In this document: in pieces, positions 5,801-14,028 of the stretch
Layout: each line of letters begins with the position of its first letter
Position numbering within the stretch: position 1 is the first letter of the stretch
Origin: JAVBMB01 sp031552995
GTDB taxonomy: Bacteria; Bacillota; Clostridia; Oscillospirales; Butyricicoccaceae
Reading direction: 5' to 3'
DNA: 16,091 nt
Assembly: GCA_031552995.1 (NCBI GenBank)
Contig: JAVBMB010000081.1
Location: forward strand, 1 to 16,091
Program-made: the position numbers and the translations under genes
Notes under the pieces: model-generated
What the model saw: only the letters and a program-made list of their open reading frames with translations
Databases searched by the model: none
What the model was told of the DNA's origin: nothing

Positions 5801-7237
5801 ATGAATAAGGAAACTGCGCTGAAGACTATCGACGAAAAGAAGGATATAATCATTTCGGTAAACGACAAGGTATGGGAGTACGCCGAAATGTCACTGAAAG
5901 AGTACAAATCGATGGAGCTGTATTGCGAAGTGCTGACGAAAGAGGGCTTTGCGGTTGAAAAGAATGTAGCCGGCGTGCCGACCGCCTTTAGCGGCACATT
6001 CGGCAGCGGCAAGCCGGTGATAGGCATACTGGCGGAGTATGACGCGCTGTCCGGCCTGTCGCAAAAGGCCTCCTGCACGAAGCACGAGGAGATTGTTACA
6101 GGCGGCAGCGGACACGGCTGCGGCCATAACCAGCTTGGCGCCGGGTCGCTTGCCGCGGCCCTGACCGTGAAGAAATACCTTGAGGACAGCAAATGCCCCG
6201 GCACCGTGGTATTCTATGGCTGCCCCGGCGAGGAGGGCGGCGCCGGAAAGACATTTATGGCGCGCGACAATATATTTGCGTCACTTGACGCCGCGTTTTG
6301 CTGGCATCCAGGTGATGTAAACGCTGTCAGCAGCGGCTCTTGCCTGTCGTCAATACAGGTTGAGTTCGCGTTTGAAGGCATTGCTTCACACGCGGCAGGC
6401 TCACCGCATCTCGGCCGCTCTGCACTTGACGCTGTTGAGCTGATGAATGTAGGTGTGCAGTATCTGCGCGAGCATACAGATTCGAACGACAGGATGCACT
6501 ATGCCATCATTGACGGCGGCGGCTTCTCTCCCAATGTTGTTCAGCCGAAAGCCAAAGTGCTTTACATGGTGCGTTCCAAGAACGTTCCCAACGCGTTGAA
6601 GCTTCTTGGCCGGGTGACAAAGATTGCCGAAGGCGCGGCGATGATGACCGAGACGACATTTAAAACACGGTTTATTGACGGGACGGCCGATTTGGTGCCA
6701 AACCATACGCTTGAGAAGCTTCTTTATGATGAATATCAGAAAATCGGGGTACCGTCGTATACAGATGAGGAGTTTGCCTTTGCGCAGAAGATTTATGACT
6801 CGTATGAGAACCCGAACCCGGATTTGCCGGGACGCGGGGAATACAGCGAGGAGGTTATAGCGCTGGTAAAGGAAAAATCCAAAAACGGCACAAAGCCGCT
6901 GAACGACTTCCTCATCCCCCACTGCCCGTCTAAGAAAACCAGTCCCGGCTCGACAGACGTCGGCGATGTGAGCTGGCTGACTCCGACGGCACAGATAAGC
7001 GTTGTCGGGTTTGCCTCCAAGGCACCGGGGCATTCGTGGCAGAATGTATCCGTCAGCTGCTCGACAATAGCGCACAAGGGCATTTTGTGCGCAGGTAAGG
7101 TCTTGGCCTCGGCCGCGATTGAGCTGTATAACAACCCCGATTTGCTGAAAGCGGCCAAGGCCGAGTTTGATGCCAAAACCGGGGCGGGATACACCTGCCC
7201 GTTACCAGAGGGTGCGCTTCCGGAAGTTATTGACTGA
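5801..7237 (+). CDS. M20 family amidohydrolase, AbgB-like (p-aminobenzoyl-glutamate hydrolase subunit B type)
   Basis: A 478-aa cytoplasmic metallohydrolase of the M20 clan, closest in motif content to AbgB, which in E. coli cleaves the folate breakdown product p-aminobenzoyl-glutamate. Visible metal-site elements are EYDAL (79-83), GHGCGHN (104-110), GEEGGAGK (143-150), CWHPGD with His169, SHAAG with His197 and APGHSWQ near residue 409. The dimerisation lid lies between roughly residues 185 and 310. The length matches AbgB. The ATG at 5801 has GGAGG five bases upstream. It is a single-gene transcript with its own promoter and terminator. The usual AbgA partner and AbgT transporter are absent from the window, so the true substrate could be another N-acyl or aminoacyl amide. 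The family is firm, the substrate is not. Confidence 0.88.
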   Translation: MNKETALKTIDEKKDIIISVNDKVWEYAEMSLKEYKSMELYCEVLTKEGFAVEKNVAGVPTAFSGTFGSGKPVIGILAEYDALSGLSQKASCTKHEEIVTGGSGHGCGHNQLGAGSLAAALTVKKYLEDSKCPGTVVFYGCPGEEGGAGKTFMARDNIFASLDAAFCWHPGDVNAVSSGSCLSSIQVEFAFEGIASHAAGSPHLGRSALDAVELMNVGVQYLREHTDSNDRMHYAIIDGGGFSPNVVQPKAKVLYMVRSKNVPNALKLLGRVTKIAEGAAMMTETTFKTRFIDGTADLVPNHTLEKLLYDEYQKIGVPSYTDEEFAFAQKIYDSYENPNPDLPGRGEYSEEVIALVKEKSKNGTKPLNDFLIPHCPSKKTSPGSTDVGDVSWLTPTAQISVVGFASKAPGHSWQNVSVSCSTIAHKGILCAGKVLASAAIELYNNPDLLKAAKAEFDAKTGAGYTCPLPEGALPEVID

Positions 7238-7257
7238 ATGAACTGAACAGCGGATTT

Positions 7258-7295
7258 CTTCCGGGCGGGGGTGCATCCCCCGTCCGGAGGTTTTT
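7258..7295 (+). terminator. Rho-independent terminator of the AbgB-like gene
   Basis: The arms CCGGGCGGGGG (7261-7271) and CCCCCGTCCGG (7277-7287) pair with one G-U and a 5-nt loop. The stem extends by three more pairs to 7258 and 7290, and five T follow at 7291-7295. Confidence 0.92.
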
Positions 7296-7309
7296 ATGTG
7301 CGCAAATTG

Positions 7310-7335
7310 ATATAAGGCGCCGGATTTGCTTATAT
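7310..7335. repeat. Inverted repeat between the two convergent terminators
   Basis: ATATAAG (7310-7316) and CTTATAT (7329-7335) are perfect inverted arms, and GCGC lies outside each arm, with six extra bases on the left side. It sits in the 217-bp convergent gap, which contains no gene. It may only be part of the terminator region. Confidence 0.35.
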
Positions 7336-7390
7336 GCGCGGCGGACTGCAAAAACCAATATCAGCACACGTTTGATAATTGTATGAAACT

Positions 7391-7427
7391 GCACAGGCCG
7401 GAGAAGCGATGCTTCCCCGGCCTGTGC
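7391..7427 (-). terminator. Long hairpin ending the minus-strand ABC operon
   Basis: GCACAGGCCGG (7391-7401) pairs with CCGGCCTGTGC (7417-7427), continues across one A/C mismatch into GAAGC/GCTTC, and closes with a 3-nt loop. It lies 28 bp beyond the stop codon of the solute-binding protein gene. The T-run on the minus strand is weak (AGTTTC), so the stem itself is the main evidence. Confidence 0.7.
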
Positions 7428-7454
7428 ATGTAAAAGAGAGGATGGACCTGTTTA

Positions 7455-9815
7455 TCAGCGACTTTCGCTTACATATGTCTGAACGCGGCCCTGAACCATC
7501 TCGGCAACCGCGGCGGCGTCTTTCTTGACACCTTTGAAGTAAGGTTCTACTTCCTCGTTGATGATTTCGACAATCTTCTGGTCGCTGCTGTTAAGCGTGT
7601 CGACGGAGGTTATGAGCTTCATCATCTGGTCTATTTCCTCCTGCTTGAGAGGATATTCTTTTTCCCAGTCGGTCTCTTCCACCATATCTCCCGGTGATGC
7701 AGGAACGCCAATTACGTCTGTTGTCGCCACGGCAACGTTAGCTGCGCCGGCCGTTTTATAAATGATTCCGCCGTTTTGATCCGGCCTGTCTTTTAGCGGA
7801 AGCATCTCTATCCTGCACATTTCCTCCAGCTTGGCTTTGTTTACCGGGAAACCCCACATATATGGACTGGAGTAATCATCCTTGAGGAACGACTTGACAA
7901 ACTCCCATGCGCCGTCTTGATTCTTTGACTTGGATGAAATTGCCATTGTGTTTTGCGGCATTATGACAGAGCCTTTTTTATTTGCCGTCGGGAACCCGAT
8001 AAAATTGATTTTGTCTCCGAACTGCTCGGTATAGTTCCTTATGTCTCTCAGGCTGCCGACATATGTGGTGAGCAGCAGCGTACGGTCCTCTTTATACATT
8101 GACTGCCGAAGCTGCTCATACTCCTGCCAATTATCGCCGCCATATATCTCTTCCCAGTTAATCTCTTCGACAAATGTGTTGGCGAACTCGAGCATTTTGG
8201 CAAAGCTGCCGTCGCTGAATGTGCACTGACCAGTCTCCCAGTTGACAAACTGGCCCATAGTCATGTACAGGCTGTAGTACAGGATGTTCATCTTTGTCTC
8301 ATCGGCAAAGGCAACTGTACCCTCCGGCTTGCTGGCGAGCAAAGCCTTGAGGTCATCGATCGTCCACCCCGTGCCCGAGCCTACATTTTTCTCTTTGCCG
8401 GCTACCGACCAGATGTTAAACGTCGTGGCAATCTGATAGAGTTTGCCGTCCTGCGAGAATGCGTCCAGAACATTGGGCAAAAGCTTGTCGCGCGTTACCT
8501 CGGTATCATTCTCGAGGAACTTATTCATATCGGCCAGCAGACCTTTGTTAATGTATACGCTGACCTGCAGGCTGTCGGTGCAGATGATATCCGGTATCCT
8601 GCCAGAGATAATGTCGAGGTTGAGCTGATCGTAGCCCGCCATATAATTCTCGTTTGTGCTGAACTTTGAGTAGTCGGAAACTTGAATGCGGTATTCATCA
8701 CTGTTCTTGTTGAACTTGATGATGGCAGACCTGATATCGTCACCCATCCACATACACGCGTATGTTATGATGCGCTTTTCGACTATCTCATCATCGGGGC
8801 GCTTTGTAAGAATTATCAGCGACGGCTTGCTTCTGTTATAATCCTCGGGATACTCGATGCCTACTACGCGGCCGTCGGCAAGCGGAACGAGCGAGCCGAT
8901 TCGGTTTGAATTGATGTCGGAGTTAATCCAGTTAAGAACCTCGACAGACTCGTTCGTGGCTATCTTGTAGCCGTAGAGGGCGACATTGTCCTGATAGTAG
9001 AAATCGTATCCGTTGTTTCCGGGCATCATATTGTAAATATTATTGGCGGTAAGCGGTGCTTCCTGCCCCCATGCCTTTTTTGCGACGTCGACCGGCTTGA
9101 TAACCTGGCCTTTTTCGTTGTATGTCGTTATGCACACGGCGCCGTCAGCCGTATTGAACAGCCCGTTGATATAATTGGGCTCCTCAATATTAAACATGAC
9201 ATTGCCGGCGCTGTCGATCATAAACAGCTTATTGCCTGTGCTGAAAAACAAATTGTTCTGCTTGTCGAACACGAGACGGTCGATGTAAACATACTCGTCT
9301 TCCACAAGCTCGCCGGCATTTATCTCGTATGTGATTTCTCCGGCCGCGTCGTATTTGCGAATCCACATCCGATTCTCGTATATCTCTTTGTTCGGGTCGG
9401 AGTAATCGTTATATGATTCGTTGACAATGCACCACAGAGCGCCCGTGGAGTCGACAGCCATATTTTGAAGGTAAGTCGACGAATAGATGCTCTTTTCTGG
9501 GTCCGATGTGTTCTCAAACTTGAAGAGGAGCTTGGCGTCGGTTCCGTCAAGTTTCATCGAGTAAAGCCCAGAGTTCCACTCGCCGGTTGTGGCGTCACTC
9601 CATGACCCGCTGCAGTACACATTTGTATCGGTGACGAGGAGACGTTCGACATTTTGAATTTCTTCGGACATCTTAATGCTTTCCTGCTTGAAAACATTTG
9701 TCAGCTTTACTTTTTCGGGCTCGGTATTACTATTGCACCCCGCAAGCGCAGTCGTCATTATCATCACAGCCATAGCCACAGCTGCCAGACGGGTGGCAAG
9801 GACACGTTTCTTCAT
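7455..9815 (-). CDS. Lipoprotein: beta-propeller-like domain fused to a family 1 sugar-binding domain
   Basis: A 786-aa lipoprotein that should capture the ligand of the ABC importer. A basic N-terminus and hydrophobic stretch lead to lipobox LAGC, with Cys27 the likely lipidation site. Residues about 45-340 contain roughly six degenerate repeats of a blade type, such as MAVDSTGALWCIV, LVFDKQNNLFFSTGNKLFMI and GSLVPLADGRVVGIEYP, suggesting a beta-propeller. From about residue 345 (KRIITYACMW) to the end there is a family 1 extracellular solute-binding domain, including DQLNLDIISGRIPDIICTD and the hinge-proximal MPQNTMAISSKSKNQDGAWE. Ordinary binding proteins of this class are about 400-450 aa, so the N-terminal domain is an addition. 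GAGGTG lies five bases before the ATG, which overlaps the upstream stop (ATGA). It is the last gene of the operon. The sugar is unknown. Confidence 0.88.
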   Translation of the reverse strand: MKKRVLATRLAAVAMAVMIMTTALAGCNSNTEPEKVKLTNVFKQESIKMSEEIQNVERLLVTDTNVYCSGSWSDATTGEWNSGLYSMKLDGTDAKLLFKFENTSDPEKSIYSSTYLQNMAVDSTGALWCIVNESYNDYSDPNKEIYENRMWIRKYDAAGEITYEINAGELVEDEYVYIDRLVFDKQNNLFFSTGNKLFMIDSAGNVMFNIEEPNYINGLFNTADGAVCITTYNEKGQVIKPVDVAKKAWGQEAPLTANNIYNMMPGNNGYDFYYQDNVALYGYKIATNESVEVLNWINSDINSNRIGSLVPLADGRVVGIEYPEDYNRSKPSLIILTKRPDDEIVEKRIITYACMWMGDDIRSAIIKFNKNSDEYRIQVSDYSKFSTNENYMAGYDQLNLDIISGRIPDIICTDSLQVSVYINKGLLADMNKFLENDTEVTRDKLLPNVLDAFSQDGKLYQIATTFNIWSVAGKEKNVGSGTGWTIDDLKALLASKPEGTVAFADETKMNILYYSLYMTMGQFVNWETGQCTFSDGSFAKMLEFANTFVEEINWEEIYGGDNWQEYEQLRQSMYKEDRTLLLTTYVGSLRDIRNYTEQFGDKINFIGFPTANKKGSVIMPQNTMAISSKSKNQDGAWEFVKSFLKDDYSSPYMWGFPVNKAKLEEMCRIEMLPLKDRPDQNGGIIYKTAGAANVAVATTDVIGVPASPGDMVEETDWEKEYPLKQEEIDQMMKLITSVDTLNSSDQKIVEIINEEVEPYFKGVKKDAAAVAEMVQGRVQTYVSESR

Positions 9816-10981
9816 AAAAGCACCTCTTCATCTGTAGTGTCGTTTGTTTGTTCTATCTCTTCATCACTGGTTTGCAGGTTGCGAAGTCTGTCTTTTTCTT
9901 CTTTAATCTTCTCCCATTTTTCCCGCTGCTTCCGCTGGCGCTTATCAGCAAAATACTTGACAAGCCTGCCCTTTTTGCGCCACAGACGCACTATGCCTAT
10001 TATAAAACATATCAACGGAAAAACAAGCAAAACTGCGGCGAACGCAAGGATTATTACCGCGAAGCTCTGTGCGGCGCGAGCGGCGTTTTCCCAGTAGGGG
10101 CTGGCTATTGCCTTTGTCTGCATTGTGCTGACACCGAAATCCCCAAGGACGCCTATCAGGCTTGACACCCTGAAACGCGCGGAGTTTTCGACCCAAGTTA
10201 CGCTCAACTCATCCAAATCGAGCACCTCATCGGCAATCTTTGCCGCAAAGCCCGTGACAGGATCAGGCAACACCAGCTCGAAGCAGCTGATTCCAACGCC
10301 AGGCTGCATGGCGCTGAGCAGGTCGTAGGACATGAACATGCGCGGTTCCTCGCCGTAAGTCAACGTCTCGGGCCAGCCATTGTCGCGGTCGAACACGCCG
10401 GATATATAGCACGGCTGATCATTGACTCTTACCTCAAAGCCGGTTACATCTATCGAGCCGAACAGCTTCCACGCCAGTTCACGGTCGATGATAATGTGGT
10501 CCTTCATGACATCATCTTTATTGAAAGCCTGACCGGATACAAACTTGAACTGGTGAATCATGAAAAAGTCGCCGCCGACAGCTGTTGTAGAAACCTGAGA
10601 CGAGCCTGATTTGCCGGATACATTTGTCTGTGTCGTTGTGCTGAAAGCGTCATACCACAGACGGGCGGATTCCTTTTCCGACTTGATGGAGTTTTGAATG
10701 AGTTTGCTGTCCATATCAGAGCGGAAGCGCATAACAGAATCAATCGTAAAGCCGGAATTATCGGCAATGAAGGCCGACACCTGCGCATAGCGCACATCGC
10801 TTTGACCCCGCCACAACTCGGCCGCGCGCTGGCTTAGCTGAGCGTGCGACACCCAGCTTAGCGCGCCAAAGCAGGCGCCCGACAGCACAAGAAGCACAGC
10901 GCAGACAATGAGGATAATTTTTTTCCGCCTGCCCGGCTTTAGCTTTGCCGCGGTTTGTCTGACCCACTGCACCGCTTTCAT
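9812..10981 (-). CDS. MacB periplasmic-core-like membrane protein lacking the FtsX helices
   Basis: A 389-aa protein with TM1 at residues 21-43, an extracytoplasmic region from about 45 to 300, a second hydrophobic segment at about 303-335, and a highly charged cytoplasmic tail (RKQREKWEKIKEEKDRLR) likely to be coiled coil. The section FFMIHQFKFVSGQAF, HIIIDRELAWKLFG and QPCYISGVFDRD matches the MacB periplasmic core domain. True MacB/FtsX permeases have three C-terminal TM helices with a loop; here there is room for only one long or two tight helices and no ATPase. It is therefore unlikely to translocate substrate alone and may be an adaptor. Its ATG overlaps the adaptor gene stop by 4 nt, and its own stop overlaps the binding-protein start in the same way. 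Translational coupling is likely because its own ribosome site is weak. Confidence 0.78.
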   Translation of the reverse strand: MKAVQWVRQTAAKLKPGRRKKIILIVCAVLLVLSGACFGALSWVSHAQLSQRAAELWRGQSDVRYAQVSAFIADNSGFTIDSVMRFRSDMDSKLIQNSIKSEKESARLWYDAFSTTTQTNVSGKSGSSQVSTTAVGGDFFMIHQFKFVSGQAFNKDDVMKDHIIIDRELAWKLFGSIDVTGFEVRVNDQPCYISGVFDRDNGWPETLTYGEEPRMFMSYDLLSAMQPGVGISCFELVLPDPVTGFAAKIADEVLDLDELSVTWVENSARFRVSSLIGVLGDFGVSTMQTKAIASPYWENAARAAQSFAVIILAFAAVLLVFPLICFIIGIVRLWRKKGRLVKYFADKRQRKQREKWEKIKEEKDRLRNLQTSDEEIEQTNDTTDEEVLL

Positions 10982-13074
10982 TGATTTACCAGCCTGACCT
11001 GTGTGCCCGGAACGACAGGTTTTGTGCTTGTCGTTATGACGAACGTGCCGCCATAATAAAAGTCGTTATCGATAGCCGCCGTAATGGCCGTCAGAATATT
11101 GTCGCTTGTGATGACCTGAACATCAATCCGTTTGGCGATATATCGGTTGCTGAGCGGCGTGCTTTTGACTTCGGCAATTAGTATGAACTTTCCGTCATTA
11201 TCTTCCCGTATGGCGCTGTTTGGAACAACCATCTCGTAGTACTGACTGCGTGAGCCGATTGTGAAGCTTATCTGCTGGCCAACCGACACATCACCTTTGA
11301 CATCGAACTCAAGAATCTTGCCGCGCCCGGGGTTTTGAGGGTCATTCTTTATGGCAATCAGCTCGGCAGTCGGCGCTTCGGCGCCCCAATAGTATCCGCT
11401 GGCCTGCACGACCTCGCCAAGCTGCACTTTTTGTGCCTGTTCGTTTGTGACCGACTTTTTGAGCGTATATCCCTTGCCGCTAACATTAATCGACGCAATG
11501 GTTGCGCCGGCCTCAAGCTTATCGCCGGCTACACCACTTATTGCCGTAATTATTCCGGCGTAGCGGGCGGTAATCTCATCGCCGATGCTTTTGCCGCGCA
11601 GCGATTCTACTTTTTCGCGCTGGTCTTCGATGGTTTGTTTGCTCTGCTCCATATCGAGGTCTTTAAGCTGTTGATTCAAAGAGTCGGAGTCTTTCTTGTC
11701 GGCAAGCGCCAGCAGCCTTGCTTCGAGCGAGCGCTGAGACGCTTTTATCTCGCTGTCTAGAGACTCCGGCGTGACTGAGGCATCCGCCGCCGCCTTGTCG
11801 GCGGCCTCTGTGGCAGCTTCCAGCGCTACTGTGGCTGCTTTAATCTCGTCTTTCTTTGTGCTGATTTTCGTCTTAAGGTCGCCGGTAAGGGTCTTTGCGG
11901 CAGCGTCAAACGCCTTTTGCGCGGCGGTGACCTCCGACGTGCGCTTGGTGACAAGCGCCTTGGCATCGTTGACAAGGCCCTTGTAGTAGCCCTCGGTCCG
12001 GTCGGCTTTTTCCGCGGCGTCAAGGTCGACCTGAAGATTTTGCACTTCTATCTCGGCCGTTTCAATAGAGGTTAAAATATCCCTTACGGCAAGAAGCGCA
12101 GTTTTGATATCACCGCTGTGATTAAGCGGACTAAGAGCTTCATTAAGCGCGTCCTGCATCGCTTTTTTTGTCGTGTCGCCGGGCGCCGCGTCATATGCCG
12201 CTTTTGCTGTGAGATAAGCGGCGTAGGATGCATTTGTGCCGGAGCTGCCGTATGTCGTATTCATAAGGTCTAGCGCTTCGGATATGGCCGTTTCGCGCTC
12301 GGCGGTGAGTGTGGCAATCTGCTGAAGCTTTGCGGCAACCTGCGAGCGCAGCGCACTTGCTGAGCCGCCGCTGCCGGCGTGGTTTGAGTAATCATCCTGC
12401 GCCGTGACAAGCGCTGCCTCGGCATCCTCTTTGGCGGTTTTCGCCGCGTCTAGAGCGTCACGCAGCTTGATAAGCTCCGGACTGAGCAGATCATCGTTGG
12501 CGACTATTTCGGCGATTTGCTCTTCAAGCGCGGTCTTTTCTTCATTCAGAGCTTCAACCTTATCCTCTGCCGCACGTTTTGCTGACTTGGCGGCGGCATA
12601 TATTTCGGCAAATTGGGCGACCTTTGCGCGGCGATCGGTGAGTGTCTGCAGGTCTTCCTTCATGTTCTTTATTTCGAGATTATCCGAATCATAGTCGGGC
12701 GGAATGATATTGAGCAATGCCTTTTCGTACTCAAGCTCGAGACGCTCAAGCTCGAGCAGCGCCGCCTTAAGCTCTTCACTCTCGGTTTGTTCAAGCATGA
12801 ACAGAAGCTGTCCCGCCTCGACAGTCTCGTTGACTTTGACGTGAACCGATTTTATCTGCCGCGTCTGCTCTATAGTCTGGTTGAACGCCATGTTAGCTTC
12901 GACATTGCCCTCGACACGGATGCCGGTGGAAATCTCTCCGCCTGTCAGGTTCTGCCCCGCCACCTCGGGAAGCGAGTAGTTCATTATGGTATTGGAAAAG
13001 AATGTGAGCACAAGAAGTACTGACAGGAAAATAATGGCGGCATTCTTGACCCACGCCCTGTTTTTCGTCTGCAT
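10978..13074 (-). CDS. HlyD/MacA-like membrane fusion protein with a very long coiled coil
   Basis: A 698-aa protein anchored by one N-terminal TM (residues 12-28). A first half-lipoyl motif (IKSVHVKVNETVEAGQLLFML) follows at about residues 73-93. A charged Ala/Glu/Lys-rich region from about 95 to 490 is strongly coiled-coil in character. The second half-lipoyl motif (ARYAGIITAISGVAGDKLEAG) lies near residue 500, then beta-barrel and membrane-proximal parts. This is the domain order of periplasmic adaptor proteins, but most have about 350-450 residues, and the hairpin here is roughly two to four times longer. In MacAB-type systems the adaptor docks on the MacB core, and the next gene encodes such a core. 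The ATG has AGGGG at 7-8 nt spacing. It starts 39 bp after the MalG-like permease gene. No outer-membrane partner is visible. Confidence 0.88.
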   Translation of the reverse strand: MQTKNRAWVKNAAIIFLSVLLVLTFFSNTIMNYSLPEVAGQNLTGGEISTGIRVEGNVEANMAFNQTIEQTRQIKSVHVKVNETVEAGQLLFMLEQTESEELKAALLELERLELEYEKALLNIIPPDYDSDNLEIKNMKEDLQTLTDRRAKVAQFAEIYAAAKSAKRAAEDKVEALNEEKTALEEQIAEIVANDDLLSPELIKLRDALDAAKTAKEDAEAALVTAQDDYSNHAGSGGSASALRSQVAAKLQQIATLTAERETAISEALDLMNTTYGSSGTNASYAAYLTAKAAYDAAPGDTTKKAMQDALNEALSPLNHSGDIKTALLAVRDILTSIETAEIEVQNLQVDLDAAEKADRTEGYYKGLVNDAKALVTKRTSEVTAAQKAFDAAAKTLTGDLKTKISTKKDEIKAATVALEAATEAADKAAADASVTPESLDSEIKASQRSLEARLLALADKKDSDSLNQQLKDLDMEQSKQTIEDQREKVESLRGKSIGDEITARYAGIITAISGVAGDKLEAGATIASINVSGKGYTLKKSVTNEQAQKVQLGEVVQASGYYWGAEAPTAELIAIKNDPQNPGRGKILEFDVKGDVSVGQQISFTIGSRSQYYEMVVPNSAIREDNDGKFILIAEVKSTPLSNRYIAKRIDVQVITSDNILTAITAAIDNDFYYGGTFVITTSTKPVVPGTQVRLVNQ

Positions 13075-13113
13075 ATGGAATCCCCTTTCGTTTAACGCGG
13101 TGCGTTCAGCCGG

Positions 13114-14028
13114 TTATTTTAAGCCGCCGGAGTATGTTATGCCCTCGACGAGATGTTCTTCGCCGTGCAGGAACAGCAGAATCGTCGGCACCATATAGAT
13201 GGTGGCGGCCGCAAAGGCCAAGCCGATTTCTCCGGCGTTAATCTGCGACAGGAACACCGACAGCGGCTGAAGCTCGGCGTCCGGAATGAGAATCAGCGCC
13301 TGTTCGACCATGTTCCAATAGTCGATGAACACGAGAATCGCGACAGAGTACAGCGTGCCGCGGCTCATCGGCAGGCATATTTTGGAGAATATGTGCCATT
13401 CGCTTGCTCCGTCCAGCTTGGCCGCCTCGATAAGCGAATATGGGATGCGCCGCATACTCTTTGTGAGAATAAACACACTGAAGGTAGAAAATATACCTGG
13501 CAGAATAACCGACCAGCGTGAACCGAGTATGCCAAGCGTATCTGCCACGAGGTAGTTAGGAACGAGCGTGACCTGATATGGCATGAGCATGATGATTATA
13601 TATGTGAAAAACAGAAACTCCTTAAACCGGCCTCGCGAGCGCATAAAGCCATATGAAGCGAAGGCGGCGATACCGACCTGAAAAACAACTATCGGCACCA
13701 CAAGTATAACCGAGTTCCAGAACTTGAAGAGGTATTCGGGGCTTTTGAACAAAATGGTGATGTACTGACTGAATGTTACTTTATCGGGGATGAATTTGAG
13801 ATTGACCTTGCCCGGGATGAATTTTTTTCCGCCTTGTTCGTTTTGTTCGAACACAATGCCGTAGTTTGAGGTGATTTCTTCCTTTGACATGAAAGAGTTG
13901 GCAACGGTAAGCACTGTGGGAAGCAGAAATACAAGGGCAAAGATCGCGCACCAGACGGTGATAAGCGCTATGCGAACGCGTTTGCGGCGCTTAAGCTTTT
14001 CGAGCGGGCTTGCCGGCTTCCTCTTCAT
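13114..14028 (-). CDS. Sugar ABC transporter permease, MalG type
   Basis: A 304-aa inner-membrane permease. A basic N-terminus is followed by TM1 (IALITVWCAIFALVFLLPTV), a 65-residue extracytoplasmic segment, and further helices. The cytoplasmic EAA loop EAAKLDGASEWHIFSKICLP lies at about residues 198-218 and contacts the ATPase. The C-terminus (HLVEGITYSGGLK) is typical of the MalG/LacG/UgpE group. It forms the translocation pore with the MalF-type partner encoded just upstream. The start codon overlaps the upstream stop by 4 nt (ATGA), with GGAG just before it. The exact sugar cannot be inferred. Confidence 0.95.
   Translation of the reverse strand: MKRKPASPLEKLKRRKRVRIALITVWCAIFALVFLLPTVLTVANSFMSKEEITSNYGIVFEQNEQGGKKFIPGKVNLKFIPDKVTFSQYITILFKSPEYLFKFWNSVILVVPIVVFQVGIAAFASYGFMRSRGRFKEFLFFTYIIIMLMPYQVTLVPNYLVADTLGILGSRWSVILPGIFSTFSVFILTKSMRRIPYSLIEAAKLDGASEWHIFSKICLPMSRGTLYSVAILVFIDYWNMVEQALILIPDAELQPLSVFLSQINAGEIGLAFAAATIYMVPTILLFLHGEEHLVEGITYSGGLK

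Noticed and set aside
6401..7075. Long minus-strand open frame (224 codons) opposite the AbgB-like gene
   Set aside because: It lies wholly antisense to a well-supported M20 gene, has no ribosome site, and its Cys/Arg/His-rich translation matches no family. It is a shadow of G+C-rich codons.
11500..12800. Internal repeats in the adaptor gene as a DNA repeat or mobile element
   Set aside because: The Ala/Glu/Lys-rich repetition follows coiled-coil heptad coding, with no terminal inverted repeats or target duplications.
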